From the NCBI GenBank assembly GCA_902762355.1, contig CACWNR010000003.1, positions 1 through 64,000 of the forward strand: DNA of 64,000 bases, written 5' to 3'. Source of the DNA: an uncultured Bacteroidales bacterium (GTDB lineage: Bacteria; Bacteroidota; Bacteroidia; Bacteroidales; Paludibacteraceae). The notes under the pieces were generated by a model. The model was not told the DNA's origin. It ran no database searches and saw only the letters and a program-made list of their open reading frames with translations. The translations under genes and the position numbers were made by a program. Shown piece by piece: positions 8,701 to 17,240 of this stretch (position 1 is the stretch's first letter; each line of letters starts with the position of its first letter).

Positions 8701-9443
8701 AAAAACAGTTTTTAATTCTGGTATTAGCGCTCTTGCCCCTGGGTCTCATGGCTCAGGAGCAAGAGGCAGCTGATGCACAACCGACCAAAGAAAAATCGTC
8801 CAAAGGCGGTACTCCTGTCTTCACCGGTTTCTCCGGCGGTATGATGCTGCATATCGGTTACCTCTTCTCCAGCGACCCCACCAAAGTGTTCAGTAACAGC
8901 GGCTTGGGCTCTGAGGCCTACGTCAAGAGTTTACCGAAAGACGGTGTGTGTCTGGGTCTGGGTGGTACGCTGCGCGTGCATCTGTTGGATCATATCCATT
9001 TAGGTGCAGAAGGATTTGTGAGCACGATGCCGTTGATGCGTACGGGATCGAATGTGCGCACAGGCTGGGGCGGCGTCATGTGTGACTACTACGGCAATTG
9101 GGGAAAGGTTCGTCCAATGATAGGTATGTCGGTCGGCGGCGGTGTGATGAAGCGATTGTACGTTCCCGAAGAAGTACCGTACGTCTTCTCCGGCGACTCC
9201 AGCACGGTGTATAACGCCTCTTATGTGAAGACTCCGTTCTTCTACATGGATCCATATGTAGGTTTGGAGATCAATCTCAACTCCCATATGGCCATTCTTA
9301 TTCGCATCGATTACATGCTTCCATTCGGTCGCTCCAAGAGTGGATTAGCAGACATCGGAGATGATGTCAAATGGAGCAATTTTATGACGCCGAGCGGCCC
9401 GAGATTGTATGTCGGAGTCATGTTTGGCAAACTGAAAAAGTAG
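8697..9443 (+). CDS. Outer membrane beta-barrel-like protein
   Basis: 248 residues with a signal peptide ending near LMAQ, followed by a charged linker (about 21-40) and a region rich in alternating aromatic/Gly residues (FSGGMMLHIGYLF, YVGLEINLNSHMAILIRIDYMLPF, YVGVMFG) that fits a small beta-barrel of the OmpW/porin-like kind. Specific function is not recognisable. The ATG overlaps the deoD stop by 4 nt, and yidC follows after 21 nt. Placement next to yidC may simply reflect operon membership. Confidence 0.65.
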   Translation: MKKQFLILVLALLPLGLMAQEQEAADAQPTKEKSSKGGTPVFTGFSGGMMLHIGYLFSSDPTKVFSNSGLGSEAYVKSLPKDGVCLGLGGTLRVHLLDHIHLGAEGFVSTMPLMRTGSNVRTGWGGVMCDYYGNWGKVRPMIGMSVGGGVMKRLYVPEEVPYVFSGDSSTVYNASYVKTPFFYMDPYVGLEINLNSHMAILIRIDYMLPFGRSKSGLADIGDDVKWSNFMTPSGPRLYVGVMFGKLKK

Positions 9444-9464
9444 AAAATAAAACAACATAGATAA

Positions 9465-11327
9465 ATGGATAAAAATACATGGATCGGCTTTCTTTTGATA
9501 GCCGCGATTATTGTGGGCTTCACGATGCTCAACCGTCCTTCGAAGGAAGAACTGGCAGAGCGTCAACGCGTACAGGACTCGATTGCATTCGCTCAGGCAG
9601 CGATGCAAGAGGCACAACGCTTGGCGGATTCGGTCAGTTTTGCTATGAGTGAGGCAGAGCCGACAGCCCAACCGGTGGTCGAAGAGACCCGACCGGAGGA
9701 GCAATTTGTAAAGTTAGAGAATGAACACCTGCGCTTGACGCTGTCTTCTTACGGCGGCGCCATCCAACGCGCAGAGTTATTGGAGTATCATGCTTCGGGC
9801 GACAGCATCAACCCGCTGTGCCTGTTCCGCGCTGATGAGTCGTCGTTCGGTTTTACCCTCATCACCATCAACAACCGTATTCTGCAGACCTCCAAACTGA
9901 TCTTCACCCCCGTGGAGAGCGATGCACCCAACAAAGCCATCCTGCGTTGGTACGGTGCGAATGAGGATGCATGGCTTGATTTCGTGTATGAGTTGTCGGA
10001 CAACTACATGGTGCACCTTGACCTCGTGCCGCATAACATGCAGAACGAGCTGGCGCAGAACATCAACTCGCTCGAACTCCAATGGCGTCAACTCATCCCT
10101 CAGCAAGAACAGGGACGTAAGTTCGAGGAACGCTATGCCCAGCTGCAATACATGCTCGTAGGCGGTGAGATGGAGAAACTGAGCGAGAGCAAAGACGACA
10201 GCGAGAAAGAGGCCGCACGCGTGAAGTGGATCGGATACAAAGACCAGTTCTTCTCCACCGTCCTCATCGCCGATGACGCCTTCTCTTCGTCGGAGTTTCA
10301 CTCTACCCTCCAAAGCAAGTACTCGGGTTATATCAAAGAGTATAACACCCACACCTCGGTGCCCTTTGATCTGACGGGTAAGAACCCGACTGGTTTCCGT
10401 TTCTACTGCGGTCCTAACCACTACCATACCCTCAAGGCTTATGACGAGGGCGTTGCCAAAGAAGATCGTTTGTATCTCAATAAACTCGTTCCGCTGGGTT
10501 GGAAGATAGTCAGCTGGATCAACACCGCATTGGTCATCCCGATGTTTGATATCTTCACCAGTTGGGGACTGCATATCGGTATCGTCATTCTGCTGATGAC
10601 CATCGTCATCAAACTCATCATCCTGCCTTTCGTGTTCGTTTCTTATAAATCGAGCGCGAAGATGCGCGTGCTGAAACCGCAGATTGATGAGATCAATGCC
10701 AAATTCCCGGCGGACAAGATGCAAGAGCGTCAACAGGCCACGATGCAACTCTATCAGCAAGCCGGTGTGAGTCCTATGAGCGGCTGTCTGCCGATGCTGT
10801 TCCAGTTCCCGGTATTGATGGCTATGTTCTGGTTCCTGCCGACGGCTATCGAGTTACGTGGCAAATCACTATGGTGGGCAGACGACCTCTCGACCTATGA
10901 TGCCGTCTTCCATTGGAGCTTTAACATTCCGCTGTTGGGCGATCACCTGTCGTTGTTCTGTCTCTTGATGACTATCTGTAACATCGGTTACACCTATATC
11001 ACGATGCAGTCGCAGGCCACCGACCCGAACATGAAGTTTATGAAATACATGATGTACGCGATGCCGCTCATGTTCCTGTTCATCTTCAATGACTACGCTG
11101 CCGGTTTGAGTTACTACTACCTGCTGTCGCTGTTCATCACGATCCTGCAGACGATGATCTTCCGTTGGAGCATTGACGACAAGAAACTGCTCCAGGAGAT
11201 GGAAGAGAACAAAAAGAAAAAAGCCGGGAAACCTAAGTCCGGCTTTATGGAGCGTTTGGAGAAAATGCAACGCGAGCAACAACGCTTAGCTCGCGAGCAG
11301 GCCAAAGCGGCTAATAAGCGACGCTAA
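9465..11327 (+). CDS. yidC: Membrane protein insertase YidC
   Basis: Inserts and folds inner-membrane proteins, with or without SecYEG. 620 residues, of the Gram-negative type: an N-terminal TM anchor (IGFLLIAAIIVGFTML), a large periplasmic beta-sandwich domain (about 80-340), then the conserved insertase core. The core includes ILPFVFVSYKSSAKMRVLKPQI and SGCLPMLFQFPVLMAMFWFL. The C-terminal tail is Lys/Arg-rich (KKKKAGKPK and KAANKRR), as expected for ribosome contact. The last 42 bp overlap the converging minus-strand gene. Confidence 0.96.
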   Translation: MDKNTWIGFLLIAAIIVGFTMLNRPSKEELAERQRVQDSIAFAQAAMQEAQRLADSVSFAMSEAEPTAQPVVEETRPEEQFVKLENEHLRLTLSSYGGAIQRAELLEYHASGDSINPLCLFRADESSFGFTLITINNRILQTSKLIFTPVESDAPNKAILRWYGANEDAWLDFVYELSDNYMVHLDLVPHNMQNELAQNINSLELQWRQLIPQQEQGRKFEERYAQLQYMLVGGEMEKLSESKDDSEKEAARVKWIGYKDQFFSTVLIADDAFSSSEFHSTLQSKYSGYIKEYNTHTSVPFDLTGKNPTGFRFYCGPNHYHTLKAYDEGVAKEDRLYLNKLVPLGWKIVSWINTALVIPMFDIFTSWGLHIGIVILLMTIVIKLIILPFVFVSYKSSAKMRVLKPQIDEINAKFPADKMQERQQATMQLYQQAGVSPMSGCLPMLFQFPVLMAMFWFLPTAIELRGKSLWWADDLSTYDAVFHWSFNIPLLGDHLSLFCLLMTICNIGYTYITMQSQATDPNMKFMKYMMYAMPLMFLFIFNDYAAGLSYYYLLSLFITILQTMIFRWSIDDKKLLQEMEENKKKKAGKPKSGFMERLEKMQREQQRLAREQAKAANKRR

Positions 11328-11783
11328 CTCATTGTCCATGAGGGCTTGCCCCTCGTCGGACAACGTTACGCCATCCTGCTCGAGCAGTTGCTCATAATGC
11401 GCACTGGCGAGCATCGGGGAAGTGATATCAATAATATGCACACATTGCGTGGACGCAAGGCGGAAGAGCGACAAGTTATACAGCGCGTGAATATTACGCA
11501 AACGCTCAATCTTACCGCCTAACCAATACAAGAGGTTCTTGCGTTCTTGCATCGACATACCGCGCGTGATAAAGGCGAAAAAGCGATTCTCGTCCATAAT
11601 AGGCAGACTAACCAATACGGGTTCTTGTCCGCACGCGCGTGCTTGCGCGATCTTATTTATATATAATGCCTTATAGGCAACTAAATCCATCTTGGGCTCG
11701 TGATGTTCACCGGGATTAGCGGCAATAGCTTTCCAATCATACAACAAACCGCTCTCAGGTTGAATAATAACAGTCTTGTCCAT
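11286..11783 (-). CDS. Hypothetical protein, weakly SGNH-hydrolase-like
   Basis: 165 residues without signal peptide or TM segment. Part of it (EPVLVSLPIMDENRFF, YNLSLFRLASTQCVHIIDIT, EQDGVTLSDEGQALM) recalls the C-terminal half of SGNH/GDSL hydrolases. The catalytic DxxH is not present (DGVTLSDEG) and there is no GDS block, so an enzyme function is doubtful. The gene overlaps the yidC 3' end by 42 bp in convergent orientation and starts 12 nt after a 31-codon ORF that has its own promoter-like sequence. The assignment is tentative. Confidence 0.55.
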   Translation of the reverse strand: MDKTVIIQPESGLLYDWKAIAANPGEHHEPKMDLVAYKALYINKIAQARACGQEPVLVSLPIMDENRFFAFITRGMSMQERKNLLYWLGGKIERLRNIHALYNLSLFRLASTQCVHIIDITSPMLASAHYEQLLEQDGVTLSDEGQALMDNELASLISRFGLLAS

Positions 11784-11795
11784 AACGCGTAAATA

Positions 11796-11891
11796 TTAAA
11801 GGTTCAACAACAAATAGGCTACAACAGCCGGTAACTGAAGACAATATAGTGCGACCAACAGGTCAAATCCGATACGTTTTACAGTTTTCAT
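11796..11891 (-). CDS. Small membrane peptide, 31 residues
   Basis: Short ORF beginning MKTVKRIGFDLLVALY and ending LLLNL. A basic N-terminus is followed by a single hydrophobic segment of about 22 residues. It lies 12 nt upstream of the 165-residue gene and about 43 nt downstream of the start point predicted from the TAATTTTG box at 11940-11947. No homologue is recognised. The promoter and spacing favour a real gene, but the short length leaves it uncertain. Confidence 0.45.
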   Translation of the reverse strand: MKTVKRIGFDLLVALYCLQLPAVVAYLLLNL

Positions 11892-11939
11892 ATGCGTTTG
11901 AGTTTAAACGATGATACAATGTTGTTTTCAAATTCGATG

Positions 11940-11971
11940 CAAAATTACTGCTTTTCTGGAAGGTGCGCAAC
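11940..11971 (-). promoter_or_regulatory. Putative promoter for the 31-codon ORF and 165-residue gene
   Basis: Minus-strand -7 TAATTTTG (11947-11940). Twenty nt upstream is GTTG (11971-11968), one mismatch from TTTG. Nothing else supports a gene in 11892-12047. Confidence 0.5.
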
Positions 11972-12047
11972 TAATTGTGATTAGTGACTAAAAATAATGA
12001 CAAAAACAGCCAAATTGATGGCTAAAATCAAAATATAGGGATAAAAT

Positions 12048-12826
12048 ATGAATAATTCTCATTTCGTCACACGTTCATTGGTGTCTATTACAACCCTACT
12101 TTTGCATGTATTTGCCATGCCTGTTTTCTTTTTGGGCTTTCTGCTGATATATGACAGTTCCTGGATGACGCGTTTCCTGGATGCCGGTTTAGGTACGGTC
12201 TTCAATGTGCTGATGCTGACGAGTATTCTCATCGGTGTAGTCGGTATATCGCGTATAAAGTACGTATCAGTTGGTGGCAGTACGCATTGTGGAGCTTCGG
12301 AGAAGTATTTGTGTATTCGTGCTTTGCAGCACTGTACATGGCTTTGGTATATGGGGATTACGGCTATTTCCCTGCTTTAGGCGAGTGCCTGCGTCTGTCG
12401 TTTGCTACCCTCAGTTATCCGTATATCATTTTTGCGCTACTCATTGCACTCATTCGTCCGGACGAGGAAGAAGCCTCCGAGGAGGATCTGGTGCGTTTTG
12501 CAGACAGCACAGGCCGCTTGAAGCTTGTGATTGCTCATGATGTCATTCTGTATGTAGAGGCACAAGAGAACTATGTCTCCATTCATTATATGGAAGGCGA
12601 GAAGCAGAAAGAGTATTCCTTACGTCAGTCGATGAAGGGTATCGAAGATCTGATGGCGAAGCATGGTATCATCCGTTGTCAACGCTCTTATTTCGTTAAC
12701 CCGCGCCACGTGACGGTACTGCGGAGAGACAAGGAAGGATTCATCCAAGCGGAGTTGGATGTGAACAACGGTAAACAAGTGCCCGTTTCACCTAAGTACT
12801 ACGAGCAGTTGAGTAAAATGCTGTAA
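12048..12826 (+). pseudogene. Membrane-anchored LytTR regulator, frameshifted
   Basis: Two overlapping frames together make one plausible protein. The first (12048 onward) gives TM helices (SITTLLLHVFAMPVFFLGFL, FNVLMLTSILIGVVG), then loses sense. From about 12260 the second frame continues with ISWWQYALW, more TM segments (SCFAALYMALVY, YIIFALLIALI) and a C-terminal LytTR DNA-binding domain (VIAHDVILYVEAQENYVSIHY ... RCQRSYFVNPRHV) to 12826. A single lost base near 12255-12270 explains it. No slippery heptanucleotide is seen, so mutation or sequencing error is more likely than programmed frameshifting. If intact it would be a four-helix membrane LytTR transcription factor. Confidence 0.75.
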
Positions 12827-12829
12827 GGA

Positions 12830-12853
12830 TTAACGAGTTAGCGAATTAACGAG
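12830..12853 (-). repeat. Octamer array forming the rlmN 3' end
   Basis: Three 8-bp units on the plus strand: TTAACGAG, TTAGCGAA, TTAACGAG. On the minus strand they encode the last residues of RlmN (VNSLTR) and its TAA stop. The converging LytTR gene stops 4 nt away. Confidence 0.75.
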
Positions 12854-13846
12854 CATACCACAGGCGGCAAGGATATCTTCACCACGGGAACGACGAATCG
12901 TGGTAGTCAAACCGTTCTGCGTGAGATAGTCTCGGAACCACTCCATTTGTTTTTCATCGGACGCCGGAAAACGGCGTTCGTTTTTTATATCCTCCACCCC
13001 AGCATGGAAACGGATAAGGTTGATACGACAATTGAGCCCTTTGAGCAAACGGAGCAACTCTTTGGCATGGCGGATCGTGTCGTTCTGCCCGTGCCAGCAT
13101 ATGTACTCAAAACTCACGCGACGCTGATGACTCCAGTCGTACTGTTTGAGCAGGGCAACCACCTCGGTTATGGATAGCATTTTCTCCGCCGGCATGATGG
13201 TTGCACGCTCTGCGGGAAAGGGATCATGCATCGAGATAGCCAGATGACACTCACTCTCGTCCAGGAACCGTTTCATAGCAGGAACACCTACCGTCGATAC
13301 GGTGATACGCTTCGGTGACCATGCGCAGCCGTACGGTGCGGTCATGATCTCCAACGAACGCAGAACGTTGTCGAGATTGTCCATTGGTTCGCCTTCACCC
13401 ATATAAACCACATTCGTGAGTGGTGATTGCTCATTGGTGATTGCTAATTGGTCTATTTCAAAAATCTGATTGAGAATCTCGGCCGGAGAAAGGTGTCCGT
13501 GAAAACCCAGCGTACCGGTCATACAGAACTTGCATCCCATCTTACAGCCCATCTGGGTGGACACGCAGAGTGTCGCACGGTCTTCCTCGGGGATATAAAC
13601 CGATTCTATGAACTGATCGCCCACAGCAAAGAGGTACTTGCGTGTACCGTCCACGCTGACAGCCTCGCGCACCGGTGCATGGCGCCCGATAGTGTATTGT
13701 GCTTTGAGTGCTTCGCGTCCCTTGAGGGAGATGTTAGTCATCTCGTCAATGGACGTCACACGACGGATATAGAGCCATTCCGCCAGTTGTTTACCGGCGA
13801 ACCGCTGCAATCCGACGCTCAAGGCGATGTCCTGCAGTTCAGACAA
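12830..13846 (-). CDS. rlmN: 23S rRNA/tRNA adenine-C2 methyltransferase RlmN
   Basis: Radical-SAM enzyme that methylates C2 of A2503 in 23S rRNA and A37 in tRNAs. It has the CxxxCxxC cluster motif (GCKMGCKFCMTG), GEGEPMDN, and the conserved second active-site Cys in ILAACGML. The TTG at 13846, overlapping the mscS stop (ATTGTCTGA), is taken as start because family similarity begins there (SELQDIALSVG). That gives 338 residues. An upstream ATG at 13903 would overlap mscS by 65 bp. A heptamer array replaces a short loop before NVVYMGEGEP, and an octamer array makes the C-terminus. Last gene of a nine-gene run. Confidence 0.93.
   Translation of the reverse strand: MSELQDIALSVGLQRFAGKQLAEWLYIRRVTSIDEMTNISLKGREALKAQYTIGRHAPVREAVSVDGTRKYLFAVGDQFIESVYIPEEDRATLCVSTQMGCKMGCKFCMTGTLGFHGHLSPAEILNQIFEIDQLAITNEQSPLTNVVYMGEGEPMDNLDNVLRSLEIMTAPYGCAWSPKRITVSTVGVPAMKRFLDESECHLAISMHDPFPAERATIMPAEKMLSITEVVALLKQYDWSHQRRVSFEYICWHGQNDTIRHAKELLRLLKGLNCRINLIRFHAGVEDIKNERRFPASDEKQMEWFRDYLTQNGLTTTIRRSRGEDILAACGMLVNSLTR
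13416..13450 (-). repeat. Heptamer array in rlmN
   Basis: Five 7-bp units on the plus strand: GTGAGTG, GTGATTG, CTCATTG, GTGATTG, CTAATTG. On the minus strand they encode QLAITNEQSPLT, just before the conserved NVVYMGEGEP motif. Relatives have a shorter loop here, as far as I recall. Confidence 0.85.
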
Positions 13847-14810
13847 TGTAGCCTTGCGGCGGCAGTTCGGTGTAGAAACGTTCCTGCAAGCCGAAGAAGA
13901 CATCCCAGTAATCATCTGCCCGTACCCACGCTCGCACAACGAATGTGATATCGTTCGCATTGAGCGACTTCAGTGCCACGAACGGTGCCGGTATCGCGTC
14001 CATGCGGTAGTTGACGGTCGAGAGTTGGTACGAAGTTATCTTAAGCTCCTTATAGAGTTTCTTCATGTCGGTCTTCTCTTTAAGGACGCGTTTGTCGCTA
14101 TTCACAATAGTCAGAATTGCCTCTTTGCAAGCCGCCGCATCGACACCGTACGACACGCTCACGAGCCATTCAATACGCCGCAGCGGACGACCGTTATAGT
14201 TGTTGATCACGCCGTTCGAGAGTGCACCGTTGGGTAGAATCACCACCCTATTATCCGGAGTCAGCACTTTCGTGGCGGTTATATTGACCTCGATCACTTT
14301 ACCTGTCACACCCTGCGCCTCGATCAGGTCACCGGCTTTGAAGGGCTTGAAGGCGAGCAACATCAGTCCTCCGGCGAAGTTCTGTACCGTACCTGAGAGA
14401 GCCATACCGATTGCCAGACCACCGGCAGCCAGCAATGCCGCCAGAGAGGTCGTATCCACACCGAGTGTACTGATGGAGATCACCACCAGCAAAACGGTCA
14501 TTGAGATGGACACGAAAGAGGTAACAAACGAAGCGATAGTGGGTTCCGTACCACGCTTGTCAAACACGCGCTTAAGAATATTCTTCACCCAGCGAATGAG
14601 GAAGACACCGACAACAAAGATAATGAGCGCTGCCAGCACTTTGATACCAAACTGAATGGCTTTGTCCGCAAAGATCTGCCAGAAGCTATCCGGATCTTCT
14701 TTGGCTAACGCAATCATCTGCCGCGCGCCCTCACGCACCGAGTCGCGCCGTTGCTGGATCTGTTCCGCCGTGGGAGCAGCTACTTGGAGTAAAATGTATA
14801 GCAGGTTCAT
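13839..14810 (-). CDS. mscS: MscS-family mechanosensitive channel
   Basis: Small-conductance mechanosensitive channel of the inner membrane, releasing osmolytes on hypo-osmotic shock. 323 residues: N-terminal amphipathic region, three TM segments (including VLAALIIFVVGVFLIRWV and the pore-lining Gly/Ala-rich LAALLAAGGLAIGMALSGTVQNFAGG), then the cytoplasmic beta domain (FKAGDLIEAQGVTGKVIEVN, LPNGALSNGVINNY). It starts 2 nt after DUF4293, and its stop overlaps the rlmN TTG start. Confidence 0.92.
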   Translation of the reverse strand: MNLLYILLQVAAPTAEQIQQRRDSVREGARQMIALAKEDPDSFWQIFADKAIQFGIKVLAALIIFVVGVFLIRWVKNILKRVFDKRGTEPTIASFVTSFVSISMTVLLVVISISTLGVDTTSLAALLAAGGLAIGMALSGTVQNFAGGLMLLAFKPFKAGDLIEAQGVTGKVIEVNITATKVLTPDNRVVILPNGALSNGVINNYNGRPLRRIEWLVSVSYGVDAAACKEAILTIVNSDKRVLKEKTDMKKLYKELKITSYQLSTVNYRMDAIPAPFVALKSLNANDITFVVRAWVRADDYWDVFFGLQERFYTELPPQGYIV

Positions 14811-14812
14811 AC

Positions 14813-15262
14813 TTATCGAATTCTATCGGCTGCGCGCACCAATGCCTCATCTTTGAGGATCCGGCGCGTGGCCATGAGGGTTAATACGAAACATACAAGC
14901 GGAAAGGACGCCCACGGCATGAGGTGCCAATCCACGCCCAGCGCCAGTTTAGCCTGCCATATATAAATCGCCAGCACACCGTAATAGCCCAGGCAGAGCA
15001 TAGCGAGGAAGATATTCAGACGAGCCTGTACCAGACGTTTCTTATACAAGAAGATATCGATAAGTGCCAGCACCGGAATCAGGATGGTCGTCACCAACAA
15101 ACCCCATAAGCCTTGCAACGGAGCACCGCCGAGCGCACTCAGTTCATACACTTGCAGATCCGTTCCTTCGGGCGTTACGAGTTGTACCACCGGTAACCAG
15201 ATCAGGGCGATTCCCAAGGCCACCACGGCCAATAAATAAAGTGTTTGAATTCGTTGTATCAT
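14813..15262 (-). CDS. DUF4293 family membrane protein
   Basis: 149 residues with four predicted TM helices. The N-terminal MIQRIQTLYLLAVVALGIAL and the general pattern match the DUF4293 family of small Bacteroidota membrane proteins of unknown function. It sits between the acyltransferase and mscS in the same orientation. The 29-bp gap before it is filled by a heptamer array. The family assignment is from recall; no function can be given. Confidence 0.75.
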   Translation of the reverse strand: MIQRIQTLYLLAVVALGIALIWLPVVQLVTPEGTDLQVYELSALGGAPLQGLWGLLVTTILIPVLALIDIFLYKKRLVQARLNIFLAMLCLGYYGVLAIYIWQAKLALGVDWHLMPWASFPLVCFVLTLMATRRILKDEALVRAADRIR

Positions 15263-15265
15263 TGT

Positions 15266-15300
15266 AGTATTCAGTTTTCAGTATTCAGTTTTCAGTTTTT
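15266..15300 (-). repeat. Heptamer array between acyltransferase and DUF4293 genes
   Basis: Five 7-bp units on the plus strand: AGTATTC, AGTTTTC, AGTATTC, AGTTTTC, AGTTTTT. On the minus strand the TGA stop of the acyltransferase (complement of 15292-15294) lies inside the array, which runs to within 3 nt of the DUF4293 ATG. Confidence 0.9.
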
Positions 15301-15813
15301 CATCGCCTCCTCGAGCGATGAAACCTTGTCTCCATGCGCATTGACCCATCCTATTTGTCGGGCAGGGTTACCGACCATTAGGGCGTACGCCGGTACATCT
15401 TTGGTCACCACCGATCCGGCACCGATCAGGCAGTATTCGCCTAACTCATGTCCGCATACGATGGTGGCGTTGGCTCCCACCGATACACCGCGGTGCAGCA
15501 CGGTCTTGCGGTACTCATCTTTGCGACTCACCGCCGCGCGGGGGTTGATGACGTTGGTGAAGACCATCGAGGGTCCCAGGAACACATCGTCTTCACAGAT
15601 CACGCCGGTATATACCGAGACGTTGTTCTGAATCTTACAGTTACGCCCCAATACTACATCGGGCGAGATAACCACGTTCTGCCCGATGTTACAGTTCTCG
15701 CCGATCGTACAACCGGACATGACATGACTGAAATGCCATATCTTCGTGCCCTTACCTATCGTGCAACCTTCGTCCACATAAGACGACTCATGTACAAAAA
15801 AGTCCTTATCCAT
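15292..15813 (-). CDS. Left-handed beta-helix acyltransferase (WbpD/WlbB-like)
   Basis: 173-residue O-/N-acetyltransferase built of hexapeptide repeats ([82 protein letters not shown]). The arrangement resembles WbpD/WlbB enzymes that acetylate UDP-3-amino-glucuronate sugars for surface polysaccharide. Exact substrate cannot be read from the sequence. Its ATG overlaps the last base of the rseP stop, and its own stop codon is made by a heptamer array. Confidence 0.85.
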   Translation of the reverse strand: MDKDFFVHESSYVDEGCTIGKGTKIWHFSHVMSGCTIGENCNIGQNVVISPDVVLGRNCKIQNNVSVYTGVICEDDVFLGPSMVFTNVINPRAAVSRKDEYRKTVLHRGVSVGANATIVCGHELGEYCLIGAGSVVTKDVPAYALMVGNPARQIGWVNAHGDKVSSLEEAMKN

Positions 15814-17240
15814 TAGAAGAATAGTTTCAAAATATCGTTTCCGTTCGCAAACACTAGTAGCGCAATCAGCAACCAGAAGCCTATCTCGTTCGCTATCTCG
15901 AGGAACTTATCGCTGGGTTTGCGGCGTGTGATCATCTCCACCAGCAAGAAGAGGATGTAGCCGCCATCGAGTGCCGGGATAGGCAGGAAGTTCATGAACG
16001 CCAGAATGATACTAAGGAAGGCGGTCATGTGCCAGAATGCGAACCAACTCCAGTAAGCGGGGAACATCGAACCGATAGCACCGAAGCCACCAAGCGACTG
16101 CGCACCTTCTTTGGTGAACACGAGTCGGAACTGCTTCACGTACATCGCCAGAATGTCCCATCCGTATTGAATGCCTGCCGGAATGGCCTGCCAGAAGGAA
16201 TAATCGGTGTGCTCAAACTCAAAAATATTCCACTTCATCGCCACACCCATCTTGCCTTGGTCACCAATGAACATACGTGCTTGTTGGAGCTCGCCGTTGC
16301 GGTAATAATCGACGGTCACAGAGTCGCAGGCATGCCGTTGTAACTCTTCGGTCATAAGGATGTTACATGGTGTCGCAACACCGGCAACTGCCACGATACT
16401 ATCGCCTTTCTCGATACCGGCATAAGCCGCCGCATTATCGGGGAAGACGGAGTCCACTACACACGGGATCCACTCTGCTATAAGCGTAAAATGCCGTTTC
16501 TGATAGTTCTTATCCGCCCTGGCTTTCTCACGTTCGGCTTTGTCAAACGCATTCTGCTGCGCCAGATAACGTGTACCGAGGTCTTCGCTCATCGTCAGTG
16601 CCACGGTATCCGCACCGCGTAGCACAACGACCTCCTGTTTTCCTTCGATGATGATGGATTGTACGACCTCCGAGAGAGTCTCGGGTTCCTGACCGTCAAT
16701 AGTGAGGATGCGGTCTTGTTGCTCAAACCCCTCGTCGAGCATGATCTGGGAGTAATAAAATCCTGTCGTCACATTGCGCAGCGGCAATGTGTCCTGTCCC
16801 CAATGCCAGAGGAGCATCGTGAAAATGACGAGTGCACCGATGAAATTGACCAATATACCACCTAAGATAATGAGCAGTCGTTGCCATGCGGGTTTGGAAC
16901 GGAACTCCCACTCTTGCGGTTCTGCTGCCAAATCTTCGGTGGAATGGGTCTCATCCACCATACCGGCTATCGCACAGTAACCACCGAAAGGCAGCCATCC
17001 GATACCCCACTCTGTGTTCTCCGGATGCTTCTCCCATTCCTCGTCCTCATTGTCGGCAAAGACCTTCACATGCCATTTGCCGTCAAACTTCTTAAAACGA
17101 ATCAGACTGCGCCAGGGGTTAAAGAATAAGTAGAATTTCTCTACGCGTACCTTAAAAATCTTCGCAAATGTAAAATGTCCCAACTCGTGTATCAACACCA
17201 GAAAAGACAGGGCTAATATCAATTGTATTGCTTGTATCAT
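15813..17240 (-). CDS. rseP: RseP-type site-2 metalloprotease
   Basis: Intramembrane zinc protease (M50) that cleaves anti-sigma factors and remnant signal peptides. 475 residues. The zinc motif HELGH in the first TM helix ([16 protein letters not shown]), a PDZ-containing periplasmic part (about 180-330), and the second active-site motif [10 protein letters not shown] in a late TM helix are all visible. It overlaps dxr by 4 nt (ATGA), the common dxr-rseP pairing in Bacteroidota. Confidence 0.95.
   Translation of the reverse strand: MIQAIQLILALSFLVLIHELGHFTFAKIFKVRVEKFYLFFNPWRSLIRFKKFDGKWHVKVFADNEDEEWEKHPENTEWGIGWLPFGGYCAIAGMVDETHSTEDLAAEPQEWEFRSKPAWQRLLIILGGILVNFIGALVIFTMLLWHWGQDTLPLRNVTTGFYYSQIMLDEGFEQQDRILTIDGQEPETLSEVVQSIIIEGKQEVVVLRGADTVALTMSEDLGTRYLAQQNAFDKAEREKARADKNYQKRHFTLIAEWIPCVVDSVFPDNAAAYAGIEKGDSIVAVAGVATPCNILMTEELQRHACDSVTVDYYRNGELQQARMFIGDQGKMGVAMKWNIFEFEHTDYSFWQAIPAGIQYGWDILAMYVKQFRLVFTKEGAQSLGGFGAIGSMFPAYWSWFAFWHMTAFLSIILAFMNFLPIPALDGGYILFLLVEMITRRKPSDKFLEIANEIGFWLLIALLVFANGNDILKLFF

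Noticed and set aside
12240..12290. Programmed -1 frameshift in the LytTR gene
   Set aside because: No slippery heptanucleotide or downstream pseudoknot is seen, so mutation or error is simpler.
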